Shown piece by piece: positions 10,886 to 21,213 of a stretch of 64,000 nt of DNA. The translations under genes and the position numbers were made by a program. This DNA comes from Agapanthus africanus (Eukaryota > Streptophyta > Magnoliopsida > Asparagales > Amaryllidaceae), in contig CM057338.1 in assembly GCA_030015575.1 (NCBI GenBank), forward strand, positions 132,395,546-132,459,545, read 5' to 3'. Below the pieces are notes generated by a model that worked only from the letters and a program-made list of their open reading frames with translations, searched no databases and was not told where the DNA came from. The first letter of the stretch is position 1; the number at the start of each line of letters is the position of its first letter.

Positions 10886-13783
10886 TGTCATGCCCCGCTT
10901 CCCAGAGTGCGCTAAGATCGGTATGTGACATAGCCAACCATGCTACCTGTGGCTAGGAAACATCCCTCCACAGTCACATTACGCCTGTCCATAAGATATC
11001 AAGAACAGTAGAAATAAAATAAACTATCTAGTACATGTCCATATGCCAGAATAAACGAGTCAAGAAATAATATGCGGATGCAATAGATCCAATAAACAGT
11101 AAAAATCTGGAAAGTACATCCTAAATACGGGCTCACATCAAGAAATGAAAATGCGAAAATAAAACTAACTAACTAGCTACTAACAGGATCCTCACTGCTC
11201 GGCCTGTTGGCTGAAATACTCCTGAACGGCCTGCGACAAAGATAGAGGATCTGGGCCATGCAAAACCCAGACGTCAGTGCGTCATAATATCAATGATAAT
11301 AAGCAACCAGGATGTAACAAGATATGCATGCATGAAAAGTAACATGAATGTAATGAGTAAACACGGATATAGAGCAGTGAAGTGTATCAGTGTTTGTGAC
11401 GTGCGGTGATCAATCTAAACTGTGCTACTGGGTTATCTATTCTAAAGTTTGTTTGAAATCAATTAGTGTACTCCTCCATATAACTCAAAAAACATGTCCC
11501 GTTATCTCCCGGGACCACGGATCAGGTAGTGGGAGTCACGAATGACTATGTCCCGTTATCCCCCGGGACCACGGATCAAGTAAGAATCACGAATGATTAT
11601 GTCCCATTATCCACCGGGACCACGGATCAAGTAATACCCTTTTAAGCTACACTTTAGATACACTTTTGATTTCCCCATACCCCTAAGATTATGTGTTCAA
11701 GTCAGGTATTGATAATCTGGAGCTAATGCCAACACAGGATCAAGCAGGTACATGTTTGTCTATACAGACAACAGTATATGTCCGTCAGGACAACAGGTCA
11801 GGATTGTCGGCATTAGTAATAGGATCAGGTATCAAGTCAAGCAGTGGTATATCAGGTCATGTCAGGTAGTGTACATGTATCAAGTGGGTGCCCTAACAGT
11901 AAAATGTAGCAAGTATCGAATTACGATAAAGGTACGGATGTACAGTGAAAGCATGGATACACAAATATTTATCAGGGGTTACATCATGACTATGTAGGAT
12001 GCACATTATCAAGTATGGGGTACTAATGTAACAATAATATGAATTAATATAATATGGCATGCAACTAGATATGCAGAATTAATGGTATGGATACACAATA
12101 AAACATGGATGCACAATTATCTGTCAGGGGTTACATTTACAGCTCCAAGACTATGTAGGATGCACATCATCAAGTATGGGGTGTTAATATAACAATAATA
12201 TGAAATAATGTGATCTGTAGATGCAACTACGTATATAATAAATGATATGGATGCATACGGGTATCCTAAAACTGTAAAACATTAATGTGGATGCATAATG
12301 TAATAAACATGTAACATTTTATTCATATGGATGCAAAATATGTATTATAATATGTAGCAAGATGAACTTGCCTCGATTGGATCACACGACGGGTACGTAC
12401 GGCATGTCCGACGTCGGTTAAACGTCACAACGCACACACGGCACACGGGACGGGTCTAGGCAAAGCAAGCAGGTAACCAAGCAGGCAGGGGATGTCCACT
12501 GGATTACTCAGATCGTCGGCAGCAGTACGGCTCCGGCGGTGATCACTGGAATCAAGATCAAGAAAGAAAGAAGAAAGAAGAAGAAGAAGAATTGCATTGG
12601 GGTTTTGTTCTGGGGTTAGATGTGAGGCGAGGGAGTCGTCGACGGCGGTGATCTGTCAATGGCGAGGTGCAGGCGATGGAGTTTCTGGGATCGGGGCAGT
12701 GGGGTGCTAGGGTTTCTGTGCAGGGAAAGAAGAGGAGCTCGGGGTTGGCTTGGGTTTGCAGGTGAGATGAGAGAAGAATGGGTTGAGGTGATAAGGGTGC
12801 GAAGGTGAGGCGATGGCGATGGATCGCCGGTGATGGAGATGGGGTATGCAGGAGAGGTGAGGGTTCAGGGTTATGGGTTCTGTGTAAGGTTTTGATGGTT
12901 GTTGGGATGTGCAAGGAGGTCGGGTAAGGGAAGAGGAGGGAGTGGAGACGACGGGGGTGAAGTTGGCTGCGACGGAGATGAGGGAAGACGAAGCTAGGGT
13001 TAGGGTTGATGGGTTCTCATGGAGCGGCATGATTTTAAAGAAGAAGAAAAGAAATAGAGGAGGGAGGTGATCGTAGTGGTGAGGGAGGTGACGGGATCTC
13101 GCGCGAACAGTGTGCACGAGAGGAGAGAGAAAGGGGGATGGAGGGGGGAGAGAGAGAGAGGCTGTGACATTTTAAAATATTAAAATATATATTTTGTTAT
13201 AAACGATATATAAAACCGTTTAATATATAAAATAATTTTATATTATACATTTTGAGATTTTGGCTAAAACAAAAGTAGTCCAATACACGGCCGGGTGGGG
13301 TCTAAAAATCCAGTTTTAAAATACGGAAAATATACGCATCAACCAATATTAAAACATGTTATCCGGGTAACGAAAAATGCATACCCCCCAGAACGGATGC
13401 ACGCTTCCAAACGAGTCTGTTTCACTGAACGGGTTGAGAACAAGATGCGCGGATGCTACCACAGGCTCAAGGGTATCATGCAGGCCATGCTATATATTTT
13501 TAAAATATTTTACTTGACTTTATATGTTATATAAAAAAATGCAGATGCCAGACATAATGCCATTATGCAGTACATAAAAAAAATGAAAATGCACGGATCC
13601 ACATAACAAGCCGGGATAAAAGATAAACAGGAATCAAGACGGGTTTCCAGCAAGCGGGTCGGGTCGGATGTAAATATTGATACCAATTACACTATTCTCA
13701 CCCAAAACACAATAAATCAAGAAATAGCCATAAATAAAGGAATACCTAAAATAGAACTGGTATAAATGATGTAGGGGGTTACA
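10886..13783 (-). mobile_element. Solo LTR B' inserted in the integrase
   Basis: 2,898 bp running TGTCATGCCCCG to GGGGTTACA, flanked by perfect CTGGC duplications. It is clearly similar to element B's LTR along its length (start, CAGGATCAAGCAGGTACA block, G/A-rich block, end), but more diverged than the two B LTRs are from each other. There is no primer site, coding region or second LTR between the duplications, so it is the product of LTR-LTR recombination. It splits the integrase frame just after the HPQTD motif. Confidence 0.92.
11493..11635. repeat. Short tandem repeat in LTR B'
   Basis: Three units carry ATGTCCC(G/A)TTATC, then CCGGGACCACGGATCA, spaced about 50-57 bp. The element B LTRs have a single related CCGGGACTACGGTCA unit, so the array expanded in this family only. 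Confidence 0.75.
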
Positions 13784-13788
13784 CTGGC
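13784..13788. other. Target duplication CTGGC, right
   Basis: Perfect 5-bp copy of 10881-10885. This is the usual duplication length for Ty3/gypsy integration. Confidence 0.9.
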
Positions 13789-14398
13789 TATCGGTCTGAG
13801 GATGATAAGCGGTGCTAAACTTCAATCGCGTCCCCAAACTTTTCTGTAAACTCCTCCAGAAGTGCGATAAGAATCGGGTATCACGATCAGAAATGATGCT
13901 CACAGGTACTCCATGCAATCTCATAATCTCCTGCATGTACCGTTCTGCTAACGCTTTCGTCGACTGACCCACTCGAAACGGAATGAAATGAGTTGTCTTG
14001 GTCAATCGATCAACGATCACCCAAACTGCATTGTTGTCTTTTGGACTCCGCGGTAAAGCTGTCATGAAATCCATGGTTATATGTTCCCACTTCCATCGAG
14101 GAACCGGAAGTAGTTGCAATAAACCAGCTACCCTTTGATTTTCAGCCTTAACCTGCTGACACACCAAGCACTTCGCTACAAAGCGGGCAATCTTCCTTTT
14201 CATGCCTTCCCACCAGAACTGCTGTCGTAGATCACGGTACATCTTCATGCCTCCTGGATGTACGGAATATGCGTAACTGTGAGCCTCTTTCATAACTTCT
14301 TCACGAATGTCTCCTTTCGGCACACGCAAACGGCTACCATATCGCAACGAACCATCTTCATGAATCAACAAGTTCGTTCGAAGTTCCGCTTCAACCTG
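13789..14398 (-). pseudogene. Element B integrase N-terminal and catalytic region
   Basis: On the minus strand the frame carries an HHCC zinc finger (HSYAYSVHPGGMKMYRDL, then CLVCQQVKAENQ) and a DDE-type core (ITMDFMTALPRS, with the first Asp in TMDF; VDRLTKTTHFIPF; IISDRDTRFLSHFW, with the second Asp; ending at HPQTD). The third acidic residue lies beyond the solo LTR insertion. It is continuous in frame with RNase H upstream except for a TGA at 14399-14401. The open frame left of 13784 is foreign LTR sequence. Confidence 0.9.
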
Positions 14399-14401
14399 TT
14401 C

Positions 14402-14659
14402 TCAAAACTTCTGCAATCTTGGGTCCTGTGACTGCGCTGCTTTAATATTATCGGTCAATGACGACTGTACTTGCAGCTGCATCAACTGTCCCGAAAAATA
14501 CGGTAACACAATCTCTAACTCGAATCTCCAAAAATCTTCGATAAGCTCTTTCTGTGCAGTCAACATCCGAATTGCTGGCAACCGAATAAGTTCATTCGGC
14601 ACTACATTAACTTTCTCTGGATGGTACTTAAGATCAAGATTATAGTCAGCCATCAACTC
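14402..14659 (-). pseudogene. Element B RNase H C-terminus
   Basis: The minus strand reads LMADYNLDLKYHPEKVNVVPN, the conserved end of gypsy RNase H, then a connection region ending in a TGA at 14399-14401. It is severed from the rest of RNase H (24887 onward) by the giant-LTR insertion. The frame resumes exactly when one AACTC copy is removed. The open frame beyond 14659 is LTR sequence. Confidence 0.9.
14655..14659. other. Target duplication AACTC, left
   Basis: Matches AACTC at 24882-24886. Together they date the giant-LTR element as a later insertion into element B's RNase H. Confidence 0.92.
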
Positions 14660-17600
14660 TGTAATACCCAGCCCCTTTTGTACCAAAATCCATATTTTAT
14701 TACTTTAGAATTCTAGGTATTCTTATTTATAATTGAATTCATTTTATTTATAATTATATTCTTCTAAACCGCATATTTCTTTTATTACAACCCAAACCCT
14801 ATATTATCTCATTTTTCCCTCAGCCCACTTTCCTGTTGATAAACAAATTTTCTTTTCCCTTTTATTTCCCCAATTCCCTATCTCCTTTCCCATTTTATTT
14901 AAAGCCCAAGCCAAAGAGAAAAATTTAATTAAAACATTAACCCTCACTTCCCTAACCTTTCCCAAAATCAAGCCCAAATAGCAAATTAAATATTTCTTTC
15001 TGCCGGCCCAACATTTTTCCCCAATAAATTTTCCCACTCTATTTTTCAAACCAACCCACTCCTTTCTCATCCAAAATTTTCTTTAATAAACCCAGCCCGA
15101 GCCCAACACCCATTTTCCCCCAAGAATTCTAAAAATTTAATTTATGTTTTCCTTGGCCCGGCCCGTTCTACTTCAGCCCAGCCCGCCTCCTCAGCGACCC
15201 GACCCGCTCCTGTTCATCATCCCCTCCAACGGCTCTTTTCCTTTCCGCACGCGCGATCCGCCTTCTCCGCCGCGCCCCGCGCCCATGCCCACGCCCCGCG
15301 CCCACGCCCACGCCCCCGCTCCTGCCGTTACACCCACGACTTCAACCCCGTTCTCTTCCCTCACACTCCATCTCTTTTCTCTGCCATTGGAGAAATCCCT
15401 CATCTCTCTTCCCATCTCATTTTCCGCTCACTCCTTCCCACGTCGCGCACCCACGCCTCGCCGTTACCCCACGTCGCCGACGACCCCGGTCACGACTCCA
15501 ACTTCCCTCGTCACTCTCCCTCTCCAACTCATTCACCCTCCTTCTCCCTTCACGACTCTACCTCCATCAACTCGAGTCCCCTGCACCCACTCCCGTGCAC
15601 CCACTCACCTGCACACCGAGTCCACTGCCCCGACGCCGGCGAGCTTCTCGTCTCGTCGTCGACCTCCCCCGCAGCAGCAGCATCATTAACATCATCGTCA
15701 TCTTTCCCACCATCTCTTCTCTCTTGCACTCCCTCCCTCTCGCAGACCCTCTGCTCTCACTCTCAATCTCTCTGTCTGTCACTCTCTATCTCGCTCTCTC
15801 TCTCTCTGCTTGCACTCTCTCAGCCCTCTCCCACTCTCCCTCTGTGCCCCCCTCTCTCTCTCCAATTTCTCTCTCTAACTCCTTCTCCACTATTAATTCC
15901 CTCACTCTTCAAAACCACACAAAACCCATTTCTCTTTACAAACCCTCACTGCGGCCATTGCCGGAGCGACGCCGTCGACCGTCGTCAACCCCAGTACACT
16001 CGCAGAGGATCATCAAGCACCCCTCAACGTCCAGTGACCGTGCAACGACTCCAGACAACTCCGACGCAAAATCCGCGTCTCGATCCAAGCTCGCGCAAAT
16101 CCGTTTCATGGCGTACGTCATGCGTTCGTGACGCCGCTGCTACCGTGCGACCCCGAGGCGTTCCCAGGCAAGTTCTTTACTTGCTTACATGCTATTTTAC
16201 CTAAGTTACAATCGCTAAGTATATAGATTCTAAGTTACAGTTTAAACTAATTATGTGTCATAACCTGCTCGACGCGTGTTCCCAAAGAAAATCCTTTTCT
16301 AAATTGATGGAACTGGATTAATTACTTGGGCCCTTGCTGTGATGAACACCGTGTGCAAGATTCGCTGGAAAATATGACCGTTAACGATTAAAACAACTAC
16401 CCCCAAGTCTAATCGTAAAACTGTAATTCTATTGTACCTGAAAACCGTTAAATTCACCATAAATCATATACATAATAGAATGGTGCGTTCGAGGGCTCAA
16501 ATCGAAGAAGACTTGACGAACTTTAACCCTATACTAGTTTCCTAGTATTCCTGTACTTAAACTATGATGATATTTGGATCGGAGTACGACTCTGGACTGC
16601 AGTCCAGAGCGACTCTAATTGTTGCTTGCTGTTTCGTAGTGGGTACCACATGATTTCCTAAACTCGTAGGTTGCAGAACTCTGCTGTTCATTATAGATAA
16701 ATTTGTTAGCTAGACAAAACAATTGATTTCATTCTGTTTCGTTACCATTTGATATTTATTCTGTAATTTAAAAGATCGGGGCGCATAACAGTCCCAACAG
16801 AATCAGAACTGACAGATTAGTGTTAAACAGTGTATAACTCCTGACGTCCAGATGCGATTGATGATCCGTCTGTTGCGTTGAAAACCTTACTGAAAACCCT
16901 AGATTTCGTCCAACTGTAGCATCGTTAAAATCTGATCCCAACTGGGATTAAAATGCGTTTCGAAACGGACTTCTGATTCTGAAACCGGATTTCCAGCCGT
17001 GAGCGCTTAAAATGAAATGGTTATAATTAATGATCCTGGAACCCGATTGGATTGAAACCAAATTTGATGGATGGACAACTGATCATACTAATTACTACCT
17101 GTTTATCATTTCGCTAAATTATATATGTACGTTTCATGATAAATCGTGCAAGTGATAGAATACTGTTTTTGTGACACATTAATCGTGCTTCATATACTGT
17201 TTACGCATCATATCATACCCATATCATTGCATTGATAACATAGTGATATCGTGCATTTACCCAGTGTTAAATTCTAGTGATGATTGTGGCAAGTACGTCA
17301 GTGCTCGTGTATCCGTGATTAAGTGAAAGTGATACGTACTTGTACACAATCAGTGGCCCTATTATTCTATTGCATTGTCGACGTCTGTGGGATGCGTGTA
17401 CGTGTGACTATAAGTGGTATGGGACACTTATGGAAGCGCTTGCACGAGTGTCACAAATAAGGCATCCGACACTGCCATTTATCTTAGATATTAGCCGGGA
17501 CGTGCTTGGTGGAGGTCCTGCCTCCAGTTCTCGCGCAGACTTGTCACGAATCGATTAGTATTTAGGGTTATGGTTAGCGTTGGATGTAGACCACGGGGTG

Positions 17601-18342
17601 TGGGGTGGTTTAAGTGTGAGTTCAACAGAATCTCGGGAGTCCCATGCCGGCTTATATATTTAGGGAGATATATGGAGATTTACAGGGTATGTGATATACA
17701 CTGTGATATACATGTTACATGCTGGGCCCGTGGTCCCTTGCCCTTGGGTTCTGCCCTTGGGTGGAGGACACTCGCGAGTGGTTGACTCTCATACTTGGAC
17801 TGACGATAGGCTTAGTGACCTGTACAGTGAGACTTAGAGACTGATAGGGATACTGGCATTTATATACCTTATATACTGTGTTGACATACGTGACATATCG
17901 TTCTACTGCTTTACTGCTCCGCTGCATTGATTACTGCACATTCATATCCATGCTGTCATTGATTTACTGTCATTCATATCTATTACCACTGTTAGAACTG
18001 TCACTTGATTTTTATATATATTATATTGCTATTGTGTCGCTCTGACGACCTGAGTATGCATGCTCAGTGTGAGGAGAAGATTTAGCCTGGATCAGAACTA
18101 GACGTGCATCACAGACTTCTTGACTTGCCATTCCGAGTTACAATTGGTTGTTCCACTTCAGGTCAGTCTTTACATTATTTCTTTCAGTTACTGCATTTCT
18201 CATTACCTGCGCATCATTTACTGTTTACCATGAAAAACTAGAAGCCGAAGTGTGACTACGGCAGGACATTTCCTTGACCGTAGGAGCATGGCTGGCCTTG
18301 TCTACCCCTCGTATTCCGTATTTTGGGAAGCGGGGCGTGACA
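14660..18342 (+). repeat. Giant-LTR element, 5' LTR
   Basis: Runs TGTAATACCCAGCCCC to GGCGTGACA. It includes an AT-rich U3 start, a CT-rich tract (15720-15880, many CTCTCT runs) probably marking the transcribed leader, and a long U5-like remainder. It contains a GCC/CACGCC-rich insertion of about 20 bp near 15290 that is absent from the 3' LTR. The long proline/serine-rich frames in it are artefacts of CT-richness. Confidence 0.92.
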
Positions 18343-18351
18343 TGGTTTAGT

Positions 18352-18363
18352 TGGTATCAGAAC
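18352..18363 (+). other. Primer-binding site, initiator Met-tRNA
   Basis: TGGTATCAGAAC, one base from the classic plant TGGTATCAGAGC, lying nine bases after the LTR end. Confidence 0.88.
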
Positions 18364-18715
18364 CAGGTTTTGCATCGATTGGGATTGCAGTTTTCCGTGT
18401 AGAGCTTGACAATCTAAGATATCCCTCAGTCTAGATTGTGAACTTGATATTCTCGATTCATATTCGCATTGAGCGTTCCGCTATCCATTCACTAGGGTTT
18501 CAGGTAACTTGGCAAGGTTTCGTGGTTGTAATTGTGAACTACATCACGATTACACTACCATACTCTGTTTAAGTGACTTGGAGTCGTACGGTTGGTTCTC
18601 CACTTGTAATAAATTCAGCACCTCTGATATTTTTGAATCCTTGTCCTATCCATATTATATTTTGATTCGTATATCTTGTGACTTATATCATCCTCAAAAT
18701 CATTGTTTCAGGATC

Positions 18716-19129
18716 ATGTCTTTCAACGACTCTTCCTCTATCTCCACTTCCCAGAATCAGACTGTTGAGATCCTTAGTGTGCTGCAAGGTCTGAAGGAAG
18801 CCCAGGAGCGAACAAATGACTTGTTGGCTGAAGGACTGAGAAGACAGGTGAATCAGGCATCAGCGGCTGTCTCCAATCACAAAGGGATCCCCGTTAGACT
18901 AGAAAAGGAGAAGAAGATGAAGCGTCAATTTGTTCCCCAGCGACAGAAGCAGCAGAAGACCCCATGCTGTGGATACTGTAGGAGGCCAGGACATCTTCAG
19001 AAGGATTGTCGCCGTGCCCAGGGGAAATGTCTGATATGCGGGTCCAACAAACATCTCATCAACGGTTGCCCAGAAAGGAAAGAACTACAAGGAGGAAACT
19101 CGTCCACACTCCCCACTTCTGCCGAATGA
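18716..19129 (+). CDS. Gag remnant with two CCHC zinc knuckles
   Basis: An ORF of 137 codons from the ATG at 18716 to TGA. An in-frame upstream ATG at 18509 would add 69 residues with no gag character, so I prefer the internal start just after the TTTCAGGATC context. Residues about 83-96 form CGYCRRPGHLQKDC and residues about 102-115 form CLICGSNKHLINGC, both C-x2-C-x4-H-x4-C knuckles that bind nucleic acid in capsid proteins. The large capsid domain expected before them is missing, and a Lys/Arg/Gln-rich linker precedes the knuckles. It may aid packaging, or simply be a relic. Confidence 0.7.
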   Translation: MSFNDSSSISTSQNQTVEILSVLQGLKEAQERTNDLLAEGLRRQVNQASAAVSNHKGIPVRLEKEKKMKRQFVPQRQKQQKTPCCGYCRRPGHLQKDCRRAQGKCLICGSNKHLINGCPERKELQGGNSSTLPTSAE

Positions 19130-19510
19130 CGATTATTGCGTAGTTCGCCCTTCGAGGATAAAGCAGACCCAACACCGGATTCAACTCGCGTAACGATGAT
19201 GCAGCGGTCTAGCAATCGAAGAAGAATTTTTATGTTTTCCTATTTCATTATTATGTTGTCATCTTTTTATGAATATTTCTTTCCTTTTGAAATCTTGTAT
19301 CCGTTGAATGTTTGGTTGAATGCAATAAAAATTTGAATCATAATATATGTATCATTCTTATACTTTCTCTATATCAAATTCTATTCATTATCACAGTATT
19401 TTAAATTCTGAGCTTTCAATTCCTGCAACCGCATATTTTCCTATACTTTGTACCTTGAGCTTTTTTCTTGATGTATTCCACTGTCTAATCATGATTTTTC
19501 TTTTCGGACC

Positions 19511-19996
19511 ATGGCCCACCATGGAGCAGCGCCGCATCTGGATGAAGATGCACAATCTTGCGTTTCCTTAGACCGCATGCTGATGAGTTCTGACGATGAG
19601 ATAAACGGTCCCCAAGTCAACTTCGGAAACCACGATCCAGAGGGCGAAGGAGCAGCCGCCCCAGAGTTCGACATGATAGCTGATTCTGACGAAGAAGAAG
19701 GAGATCCCGAAGAGAACCCTATAAAGGAAGACCCGATAGAAGAAGATCCCGATGAGGACCCGATAGAAGAAAATCCAGTTGAGGAAAATCCCGTGGAAGA
19801 AAACCCAGAAGAAGAGAATCACATGGAATCAGACCTCGATGAAGAAGCCCCATTCGGGAAAGAAGGACCAGAAGATCAAGACCCTGCTGTTGAAGAACTT
19901 CCAGTGGCGATGCCTGCGAGGCGATATGGAAATGGACGTCCCTACCTGAGTGCGCGAGCCTACCGCAACCTACTGAATCTCCACAACCGCGACTGA
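19511..19996 (+). CDS. Acidic repeat ORF of the giant-LTR element
   Basis: A 161-codon ORF, ATG 19511 to TGA. The middle (residues about 58-125) is strongly acidic and built of short repeats such as EEDPDEDPIEENPVEENPEE. The C-terminus is basic and aromatic (RRYGNGRPYLSARAYRNLL). I recognise no domain. The first ATG sits in an ACCATGG context, favourable for translation. It follows the gag remnant by 380 bp and is not in the pol frame order. It could be an accessory retrotransposon protein or a fast-evolving remnant of gag. Confidence 0.5.
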   Translation: MAHHGAAPHLDEDAQSCVSLDRMLMSSDDEINGPQVNFGNHDPEGEGAAAPEFDMIADSDEEEGDPEENPIKEDPIEEDPDEDPIEENPVEENPVEENPEEENHMESDLDEEAPFGKEGPEDQDPAVEELPVAMPARRYGNGRPYLSARAYRNLLNLHNRD

Positions 19997-21180
19997 CGGA
20001 ATTTCTTTTGATGTTGTCTTTCTGGCCAAATAAACTGTGTATAGTTTAGGGCCACTTTTCGCCTTTGGGAATGCCTTGTTTCAAATTTTCTTGGATGAAA
20101 TAAATCTTCTGAATTCGTAAACCTTTTGATTATTGGTTCGCTTAATACTTGTTTATTGCCCATATCCATTTATTTTCTGCTGAGATTCCTGACTGTCCAC
20201 CCCTACTCATTGTATAGTTTTCACCCTCGATTCGATTAGAAAGTACCGCATCCTGATCCTTGGAATGAGCCACCATTCATCCTTCGTTTGTGCCTAGATT
20301 GAGATCCTTCTGAGAGGAGAGGTTCATAGTGAAATCCTCGAGTTAGCTAACCCTTCAAATTCTTGATTCATATGATGTACCGAAAGTTATCCACCCCATA
20401 CTGTTTCCCTTGTAGTCCTTTGTGGCCCACCCTTACTTCTTGTGCTGACCCGATCCCAATTCCCTTGATCATCAGCCTAAAGCCGTCACACTTCGACCTT
20501 TTGTATCAGCTACATTCCATTGTAATCCCTACCCTACCTAGGACTAGACATACTTGTGTTTTTCCCTGTTACCCCAACTAGATTTAGGGGCACTATTATT
20601 CGAAAATGTAGTTTTAGTATTTTATATTTATCAAGAGTACGTGTACTTTCCGTTTTATATATTTTAAGTACATTATTATTATTCTTTTTCCAGTGGCGCA
20701 ACCTTACACCGCGCATACTTTCGTTACACGTTCCTAAATTTCACTATATAAGTTTTCTAAATTATTTTAACCCCATTTTATCGATACATTATTCTAAAAT
20801 GTTTTAACCTACCGATTAATTTTTCACTGCTTTATTCTCGTTATTTTATTTTCGGGTTTTGTGTCTATGTTTACTATTATAAATGGTCGTGCCTTATACT
20901 TATTATTTCTGTTGTACTACTTTTGATATATTGATATGTGCATATATCGAGTACACCTCGAATATCATTATTCGTTGTTGTTGTTATTGCTATTTTGTAT
21001 ACATGTAGTTGCCCCTATAGTTATTCCTGTCTTATACCTATTTAGACATGTCTGTTGTATGTAGTTCTTACATATTTGTACCTTCAATTTCTTCGTCCAC
21101 GGATTCCTAATAAACCTTTATGTGTTAGTTTGCAATATAATAGCTTTCGCCTATGTTTGTATAACTTATCGTTTATTTTA
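19997..21180 (+). other. Non-coding interior of the giant-LTR element
   Basis: No ORF above about 85 codons and no pol motif is visible in the 1.2 kb between the acidic ORF and the 3' box. Short repeated phrases such as ACCCCTAC and CCTAC are scattered. This is the region where pol would be in an autonomous relative. Confidence 0.7.
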
Positions 21181-21182
21181 AA

Positions 21183-21211
21183 TTTCGAGGACGAAATTTT
21201 TGTAAGGGTGG
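21183..21211 (+). other. Pre-LTR box and polypurine tract
   Basis: TTTCGAGGACGAAA, then AAGGGTGG directly before the 3' LTR at 21214. It is the plus-strand priming site for reverse transcription and the counterpart of the box at 10092-10105 in element B. Confidence 0.8.
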
Positions 21212-21213
21212 TA

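Noticed and set aside
15144..16131. Long Pro/Ser/Leu-rich plus-strand ORFs in the giant LTR (again 21710-22743)
   Set aside because: CT-rich LTR tract open in several frames at once. The two LTR copies carry different frame lengths, so no protein is conserved.
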